Below the pieces are notes generated by a model that saw nothing but the letters and a program-made list of their open reading frames with translations, was not told where the DNA came from and did not search any database. Of a stretch of DNA of 64,000 nt, positions 59,326 through 64,000 are shown piece after piece (position 1 is the first letter of the stretch; every line of letters begins with the position of its first letter). Both the position numbers and the translations under genes were made by a program. The DNA comes from Arachnia propionica (lineage in GTDB: Bacteria; Actinomycetota; Actinomycetes; Propionibacteriales; Propionibacteriaceae), in the NCBI RefSeq assembly GCF_003859805.1, contig NZ_RQZG01000011.1, positions 1-64,000 on the forward strand. Reading direction: 5' to 3'.

Positions 59326-59549
59326 GCCCGGCAGGCCCTCAGATTCGCCCCGCGACCCCACGGCGGCAGGCGGACATGCGTCCTGTCCCGGTCGTGGGGC
59401 TGGTGCCCCGGAGCAGGAGTCGCGTGCGAGGCGCGCCAAGGACGTCGGCAGGTGACGGCAGGCCGCCGACGTCCTGGCGTTCTTCACCTGCGATTCGCGC
59501 CCGACCCGGGCGAAGGGGCCTGCCTACGAGCACCGTCCCGCCTTCCCCG

Positions 59550-59658
59550 TTTCGCCTGTCCTGGGGTGGAATTGCCTGCCCAAAATCGAATTGCCTGTCC
59601 AATAAGACAGGCAATTCGAAACAAGACAGGCACACCGTGTCCAAGGCAGGCGAACCGC
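59550..59658. repeat. Palindromic intergenic repeat element, copy 3
   Basis: TTTCGCCTGTCC, AATTGCCTGCCC, AATTGCCTGTCC and then inverted GACAGGCAATT, GACAGGC, GGCAGGCGAA motifs follow one another at about 20-base spacing. It is the reverse complement of the right part of copy 1 (4528-4618) with a handful of changes. It lies between the oxidoreductase (+) and NifU-domain (-) genes; the rest of this 370-bp gap holds no supported gene. Confidence 0.85.
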
Positions 59659-59697
59659 GTCACCCGGCTGGGCGATCGGGCCCGATCAGGGTCGAAC

Positions 59698-60264
59698 TCA
59701 GCACGACCTCCCGGGGGTGGGCAGCAGCGGCAAGCCGTGCGACTCGCCGCCGGTCCGGGAGACCGACCGCAGCCGCGGGTAACGGGCCCGGATGGTGGTC
59801 TCGATCCGCTGGTGGAGGGTCTGCCCGGAGGCGGGGCAGCCGTCGCAGGCTCCCCCGAAGTCCAGCACCACCGACTCCGCGTCGTGGTCGACGACCCGGA
59901 TCCTCCCGCCGTGACTGGCGATGTAGCCGGCCAGCTCCCCCTCGACGACGTCGCGGGCGATGAGACCCAGCAGATCGGCCGAGCCGGGCTCGATCTCCCA
60001 GCCGTCCAGGTCGAGGGCCGCGGTGATCGCATCCCGGATGCGGGGTCCGTGCTCCAGCCACGTCTGGTCCGGCGCGAGCCAGGTCCACACCCCGTCGGCC
60101 TCGAGGAGCATCCGGGAGATCACCCCGTACTCCAGCAGCGGTCCGAGCGTGCCCGGCGCCCGACGGACCTCCCCGACGGCCAGGTCCCCGGTCCTGACCA
60201 CCCATCGGGCCGCCAACGGCTCCCCGGGGACCAGCTGCGCGTGGATGGGCCGCGGCGCGGTCAT
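59698..60264 (-). CDS. NifU C-terminal-domain protein in the feo operon
   Basis: A 188-aa protein. The C-terminal half has the NifU Fe-S scaffold motif in VVLDFGGACDGCPASGQTL (CxxC), with GGRIRVVDHDAESV before it. The N-terminal half (WVVRTGDLAVGEVRRAPGTLGPLLEYGVISRMLLEADGVW) matches the N-terminal region of Nfu proteins. It starts at ATG 60264, overlapping the feoB stop (ATGA). It takes the place where FeoC lies in enterobacteria; a role in using or sensing imported iron is inference. Confidence 0.85.
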   Translation of the reverse strand: MTAPRPIHAQLVPGEPLAARWVVRTGDLAVGEVRRAPGTLGPLLEYGVISRMLLEADGVWTWLAPDQTWLEHGPRIRDAITAALDLDGWEIEPGSADLLGLIARDVVEGELAGYIASHGGRIRVVDHDAESVVLDFGGACDGCPASGQTLHQRIETTIRARYPRLRSVSRTGGESHGLPLLPTPGRSC

Positions 60265-62201
60265 GACAGGCCTCCGACGACGAGCTTCGCGATGAAGGCC
60301 ATGCCCCAGGCCAGCACCCCCATGTAGGCGAAGGCGATCACCGACCACCGCCACGTCCCCGTCTCGCGTCGCATGATCCCGAGCGTCGAGGCGCACTGCA
60401 GCGCGTAGACGAAGAAGACCAGCAGCGCAGCGATGGTACCGGGGGTGAACACCGGCTCCCCGGCGTGCGGCCCCTCGGAGTGGGTGAACTCCTCCAGCGC
60501 GGCCCCCGGGTCCTCCGGGTCCTCGGCAGCGGCCAGCTGACCCATCGTCGAGACCACGACCTCCCGGGCCGCCAGCGACGACAGCACACCGACGTTGACC
60601 CGCCAGTCGAAACCGAGCGGTTCGAAGACCGGACCGACGAACCGGCCGACGGCGGCGCCGTAGGAGTTGTCGAGGGTGTGGGCGGTGACGGCAGCCTCGT
60701 CGCCGACGTCCACCCCGGCCGCGGCCATGGACTCCTCGGAGTGCATCGGGAAGCTGAGCAGTGCCCACAGCACGATGGTGGTGACCATGATGATGCCACC
60801 GACCTTCCTCAGGAACGCCTTGCACGCATCCCACACCGCCAGCAGCACGGTGCGCAGGCTCGGCAGCCGGTAGGAGGGCATCTCCATGTAGAACGGCAGC
60901 TGCTGGCCGCCCCGGCCGACGATGCGCTTGAACACCCAGGCCGCGAGCATCGCGGAGACCGCCCCCAGCAGGTAGAGCCCGAACATGATGGCCCCCTGCG
61001 CGCCGAACGGTCCCCATTTGAGGTCCTCGGGCACGAGCATCCCGATGAGCAGCACGTAGACCGGCAGCCGCGCGGAGCAGGTCATGAGCGGGGCCCCCAT
61101 CATGGTGGCGATGCGGTCCTTCGCCGACGGCAGGGTGCGGGTGGCCATGATGCCGGGGATCGCGCAGGCCATCGACGACAGGAGTGCGACGAAGGCGCGT
61201 CCCTCGAGGCCAGCCATGCCCATCACCCGGTCCATGAGGAAGGCGGCCCGGGCGAGATAGCCGGAGCCCTCCAGCAGGGAGATCATGAGGAACAGCAGCG
61301 TGATCTGGGGCAGGAACACCACCACCCCGCCGACGCCGGCGAAGATGCCGTCGGCCACCAGGGAGGCCAACCAGTCGATGCCGATGAGCCCCCTGGCCTG
61401 TTCACCCAGCCACAGCATCGCGCTCTCGAAGGCGTCCTGGATGGGGGCGGCGATGGTGAAGATCATCTGGAAGAACACGAACATCGTCGCGAAGAAGATG
61501 AGGGTTCCCCACACGGGGTGCAGCAGGATGCCGTCGATCCGCCGGGTCCGCTCGTCGGTGCCGGGGGCGCGGTGCTTCGCGGCCTCCAGCACCGACGTGG
61601 TCCAGGCGCTGATCCCCTCGGGGTCGGTGGGGGGCGCGACGATGGGCGCCGGCCAGGCGTCCACCTCACCCAGTGCCCGGGAGAGCACCTCGACGCCTCG
61701 TCGTTCACCTCCGGAGACGGGGACCACCCTCACCCCGACGGCGCGGGACAGGGCGTCGACGTCGATGGAGCCACCGCGTCGGGCCAGTTCGTCGGTGAAG
61801 GTGAGCACCACGAGGGTGGGGCGGGCGATCTGCTGCACCTGGGCCAGCAGCCCGAGTCCTCGGCGGAGCTGGGTGGCGTCGATGAGGACGACGTGTCCGG
61901 CGATGGGCTGGTCGACCGCGGTGCCGTCGGCCAGGGTCTGTGCCACGACCTCCTCGTCGGGGCTGATCGCGTCCAACGAGTAGGTGCCGGGCAGGTCCTC
62001 GATCATGACGTCGACGTCACCCAGCCTGTGGCGACCCTCGAAGCGGGCGACGGTCACGCCCGGGTAGTTGCCGGTCTTGGCGCGCAGCCCGGTGAGGGCG
62101 TTGAACAGGGTGGTCTTGCCGCTGTTGGGGCTGCCGATGAGCACGAACCGACGCAGCGTCGCGTCGAGGACGGTGGTGGTGGAGTCGTCGTGGCAGGTCA
62201 T
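60261..62201 (-). CDS. feoB: Ferrous iron transporter B
   Basis: FeoB is a GTPase-coupled inner-membrane Fe(II) importer. The 646-aa product has G1 GSPNSGKTT, G3 DLPGTYSL and, in the usual position of G4 (NxxD), the unusual LTFTDEL. The membrane part follows with two Gate domains (GRAFVALLSSMACAIPGIMATRTL and MFGLYLLGAVSAMLAAWVFKR, later VLSSLAAREVVVSTMGQL). It is preceded by feoA (ATGA overlap) and followed by the NifU-domain gene. Confidence 0.95.
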   Translation of the reverse strand: MTCHDDSTTTVLDATLRRFVLIGSPNSGKTTLFNALTGLRAKTGNYPGVTVARFEGRHRLGDVDVMIEDLPGTYSLDAISPDEEVVAQTLADGTAVDQPIAGHVVLIDATQLRRGLGLLAQVQQIARPTLVVLTFTDELARRGGSIDVDALSRAVGVRVVPVSGGERRGVEVLSRALGEVDAWPAPIVAPPTDPEGISAWTTSVLEAAKHRAPGTDERTRRIDGILLHPVWGTLIFFATMFVFFQMIFTIAAPIQDAFESAMLWLGEQARGLIGIDWLASLVADGIFAGVGGVVVFLPQITLLFLMISLLEGSGYLARAAFLMDRVMGMAGLEGRAFVALLSSMACAIPGIMATRTLPSAKDRIATMMGAPLMTCSARLPVYVLLIGMLVPEDLKWGPFGAQGAIMFGLYLLGAVSAMLAAWVFKRIVGRGGQQLPFYMEMPSYRLPSLRTVLLAVWDACKAFLRKVGGIIMVTTIVLWALLSFPMHSEESMAAAGVDVGDEAAVTAHTLDNSYGAAVGRFVGPVFEPLGFDWRVNVGVLSSLAAREVVVSTMGQLAAAEDPEDPGAALEEFTHSEGPHAGEPVFTPGTIAALLVFFVYALQCASTLGIMRRETGTWRWSVIAFAYMGVLAWGMAFIAKLVVGGLS

Positions 62202-62443
62202 CGTGTCACCTGGATCCGTGAGGCCTCGGTGCGGCGCAGCACGATCTCCGTGCCGCCGACCTTGAACATGAGGGGGTCGCCGAGGGGGGCTCGACGTTCC
62301 AGCTCGCAGGTCAGTCCCGGTGCGAAGCCGAGGTCGAAGAGGCGACGACTGACGACATCGTCACCGATGAAGCCGACGATGGTGGCGCTGCTTCCCGTCT
62401 CCAACTCGGCCAGGGTGCCGTGAGGTTCGGTTGTCTGGCTCAT
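62198..62443 (-). CDS. feoA: Ferrous iron transport protein A
   Basis: An 81-aa SH3-like protein (TLAELETGSSATIVGFIGDDVVSRRLFDLGFAPGLTCELERRAPLGDPLMFKVGGTEIVLRRTEASRIQV) that assists FeoB at the cytoplasmic side. Its stop overlaps the feoB start. It is the first gene of the feoA-feoB-NifU operon and probably leaderless. Confidence 0.92.
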   Translation of the reverse strand: MSQTTEPHGTLAELETGSSATIVGFIGDDVVSRRLFDLGFAPGLTCELERRAPLGDPLMFKVGGTEIVLRRTEASRIQVTR

Positions 62444-62449
62444 GCCAGA

Positions 62450-62455
62450 AAGTTA
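62450..62455 (-). promoter_or_regulatory. Leaderless -10 of the feo operon
   Basis: On the minus strand TAACTT ends 6 bases before the feoA ATG. No convincing DtxR/IdeR iron box was found around it. Confidence 0.45.
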
Positions 62456-62587
62456 GCACCGGCTGGCCTTGCCTCCCGGGGTGGGGTCCCCTAAGTCCTA
62501 CGGGTCGTCGTGGTCCCCGCGTGCCGGTTGCGCAGGCACCGGCGGGGTGCGGTCCGCTGCCACGGGCCCACACCGGAACCTTCCCCA

Positions 62588-62749
62588 CTGGTCGAGCCGG
62601 GGTCCCGAGGCGTCGGCGCGAGAACCCGCCTCGAGGCCCGTGACCGTGCGCAGGGGTGTGGGGTCAGACCCCCAGGCACCCGAGTCCCGGCACCGGGTGC
62701 CAGAGGTCTCGACACGGCTCCTCCGCACACTCCGGGCCTGCTCGACCAG
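62588..62749. repeat. REP-like element with CTGGTCGAG ends
   Basis: CTGGTCGAG (62588-62596) and its complement CTCGACCAG (62741-62749) bound 162 bp containing GAGGTCTCGACACGGCTCCT, a sequence type I know as frequent between genes in high-GC actinobacteria. It fills most of the gap between feoA and the thymidine phosphorylase gene, where no gene is supported. Fragments of similar sequence (GTCGAGCC, GAGGTCTCGA) occur near 4262-4325 and 44437-44470. Confidence 0.6.
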
Positions 62750-62759
62750 CGGGTTGCGG

Positions 62760-64000
62760 TCAGGAGATGCGACCCAGCACGACCGGGCCAGGGGTGACCG
62801 GGGTGTCGGAGTACTCCACGGCGCCCTCGAGCGCCGCGATCCCGCGTTCGAGACGCTCCGGGGTGGCGGTGTGGAGGGTGAACAGGGGAGCCCCCGTGGT
62901 GACGTGGTCCCCGGGCCTGGCGTGCATCTCCACGCCGGCGACGGCCTGGACCGCGTCCTCCTTGCGGGCGCGACCGGCCCCCAGCCGCCACGCGGCCACC
63001 CCGACGGCCATCGCGTCGAGCCGGGCGACGTGACCGTCACGCTCGGCCACCACCACGTGCTGGTGCTCCGCGACCGGCAGCGGCGCATCCGGGTCGCCTC
63101 CCTGGGCGGCGATCATGCGTCGCCACACATCCATGGCGCGCCCGTCGGCCAGTGCCGGTGCCGGGTCCACGTCGGGCTTCCCTGCGGCGGCCAGCATCTC
63201 GCGGGCCAGGGTCACGGTCAGCTCCACCACATCCGCTGGTCCACCACCGGCCAGCACCTCCACGGCCTCCCGGACCTCCAGCGCGTTGCCCGCGGTCAGC
63301 CCCAGCGGGGTGTCCATGTCGGTGAGCAGGGCGACGGTGTGCACCCCGGCCCCGGTCCCGAGGTCCACCATGGTGCGGGCCAGTTCCTCGGCGCGCTCGC
63401 GGGTCTTCATGAAGGCGCCGGAGCCGACCTTCACGTCGAGCACCAGCGCCCCGGTGCCCTCGGCGATCTTCTTGCTCATGATCGACGACGCGATGAGCGG
63501 GATCGCCTCGACGGTGCCGGTGGTGTCACGCAGCGCGTACAGCTTCTTGTCGGCGGGGGCCAGCCCGGACCCGGCGGCGCAGATCACCGCGCCGACGGCG
63601 TCGAGTTGGGCCAGCATCTCCTCGTTGCTGAGTGCGGCCCGCCAGCCGGGGATCGACTCCAGCTTGTCGAGGGTGCCGCCGGTGTGCCCCAGTCCGCGCC
63701 CGGACAGCTGTGGCACCGCGACGTCGAACACCGCGACGAGCGGTGCCAGCGGCAGGGTGATCTTGTCGCCGACCCCACCGGTGGAGTGCTTGTCGGCGGT
63801 GGGGTGACGCAGCGAGGAGAAGTCCATCCGCTCACCGGAGGCGATCATCGCGGCGGTCCAGCGGGCGATCTCGTCGCGGTCCATCCCGTTGAGGAGGATC
63901 GCCATCGCCAGGGCCGACATCTGCTCGTCGGCGACGACGCCGTCGGTGTAGGCCTGGATCACCCAGTCGATCTGGTCGTTGCTGAGCCGTCCGCCGTCGC
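62760..64000 (-). CDS. deoA: Thymidine phosphorylase, 5'-truncated by window edge
   Basis: The enzyme splits thymidine (and deoxyuridine) into base and deoxyribose-1-phosphate in pyrimidine salvage. The frame is open to the last base of the window, where GGRLSNDQIDWVIQAYTDGVV corresponds to the N-terminal helices of the family, so perhaps 20-30 residues are missing. Visible are RMDFSSL, the KHSTGGVGDKITLPLAPLVA phosphate-binding signature, SGRGLGHTGGTLDKLE and VKVGSGAFMKT. Start and promoter are outside the window. Confidence 0.93.
   Translation of the reverse strand, partial: DGGRLSNDQIDWVIQAYTDGVVADEQMSALAMAILLNGMDRDEIARWTAAMIASGERMDFSSLRHPTADKHSTGGVGDKITLPLAPLVAVFDVAVPQLSGRGLGHTGGTLDKLESIPGWRAALSNEEMLAQLDAVGAVICAAGSGLAPADKKLYALRDTTGTVEAIPLIASSIMSKKIAEGTGALVLDVKVGSGAFMKTRERAEELARTMVDLGTGAGVHTVALLTDMDTPLGLTAGNALEVREAVEVLAGGGPADVVELTVTLAREMLAAAGKPDVDPAPALADGRAMDVWRRMIAAQGGDPDAPLPVAEHQHVVVAERDGHVARLDAMAVGVAAWRLGAGRARKEDAVQAVAGVEMHARPGDHVTTGAPLFTLHTATPERLERGIAALEGAVEYSDTPVTPGPVVLGRIS

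Noticed and set aside
62443-62500. DtxR/IdeR iron box before feoA
   Set aside because: The TTAGCACCGGCTGGCCTT region only weakly resembles the IdeR consensus; too many mismatches to call.
1-64000. tRNA or rRNA genes
   Set aside because: No cloverleaf with TTCRA arm or rRNA-like stretch was recognised on either strand by eye.

Overview
The window is high-GC DNA from an actinomycete. The TreY/TreZ pair, Lgt, an actinobacterial-type aspartokinase, many GTG starts, ATGA/GTGA overlaps and frequent leaderless-type promoters all fit this. A Propionibacteriaceae-like host is my best guess, but the sequence alone does not prove it. No rRNA, tRNA or CRISPR array was recognised. Both edges cut genes: treY on the left and a thymidine phosphorylase gene on the right.

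Layout. 0-6 kb holds treY (partial) and treZ, a repeat-rich convergent intergenic region, and lgt. 6-9 kb holds two related Cys-motif proteins of unknown function and a Fic-domain protein. 9.2-44.4 kb is the remarkable part: a SWIM zinc-finger gene followed by a head-to-tail array of very large paralogous proteins, all on the + strand. Ten are full size (728-922 aa). There are also a 155-aa protein made of the C-terminal module, a 5'-truncated copy, a 52-aa C-terminal scrap and a short remnant. Neighbouring array genes are often coupled by 4-base GTGA/ATGA overlaps. The array is interrupted by a hydrolase/EamA/LysR/MFS-remnant block (24-27 kb), by two toxin-antitoxin modules (29.3 and 41.0 kb) and by a DUF559-type nuclease gene bracketed by two identical 66-bp palindromes (34.7-35.8 kb).

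44.5-52.1 kb is accessory: a methyltransferase, a serpin, an ABC-2 transporter with an XRE regulator, a VapBC-like pair, a MarR/HEAT-repeat/ABM operon, an orphan antitoxin and an Abi-family protein. 52.3-64 kb is more housekeeping-like: an ABC exporter, aspartokinase, a two-component system of unusual architecture, a Gfo/Idh/MocA oxidoreductase, a feoA-feoB-NifU ferrous iron operon and thymidine phosphorylase.

How it may work together. The SWIM gene next to giant, probably all-helical proteins resembles a gene neighbourhood I recall from other actinobacteria (SWIM plus DUF6493/DUF7824/DUF7825-type proteins), but expansion to at least ten tandem copies is unusual. Conserved C-terminal modules, variable N-terminal halves, fragments, and insertion of toxin-antitoxin and nuclease cassettes suggest a diversifying accessory, possibly conflict- or defence-related, system. 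That function is inference. The window also carries at least four dispersed repeat families, one of which occurs three times, each time between convergent genes.
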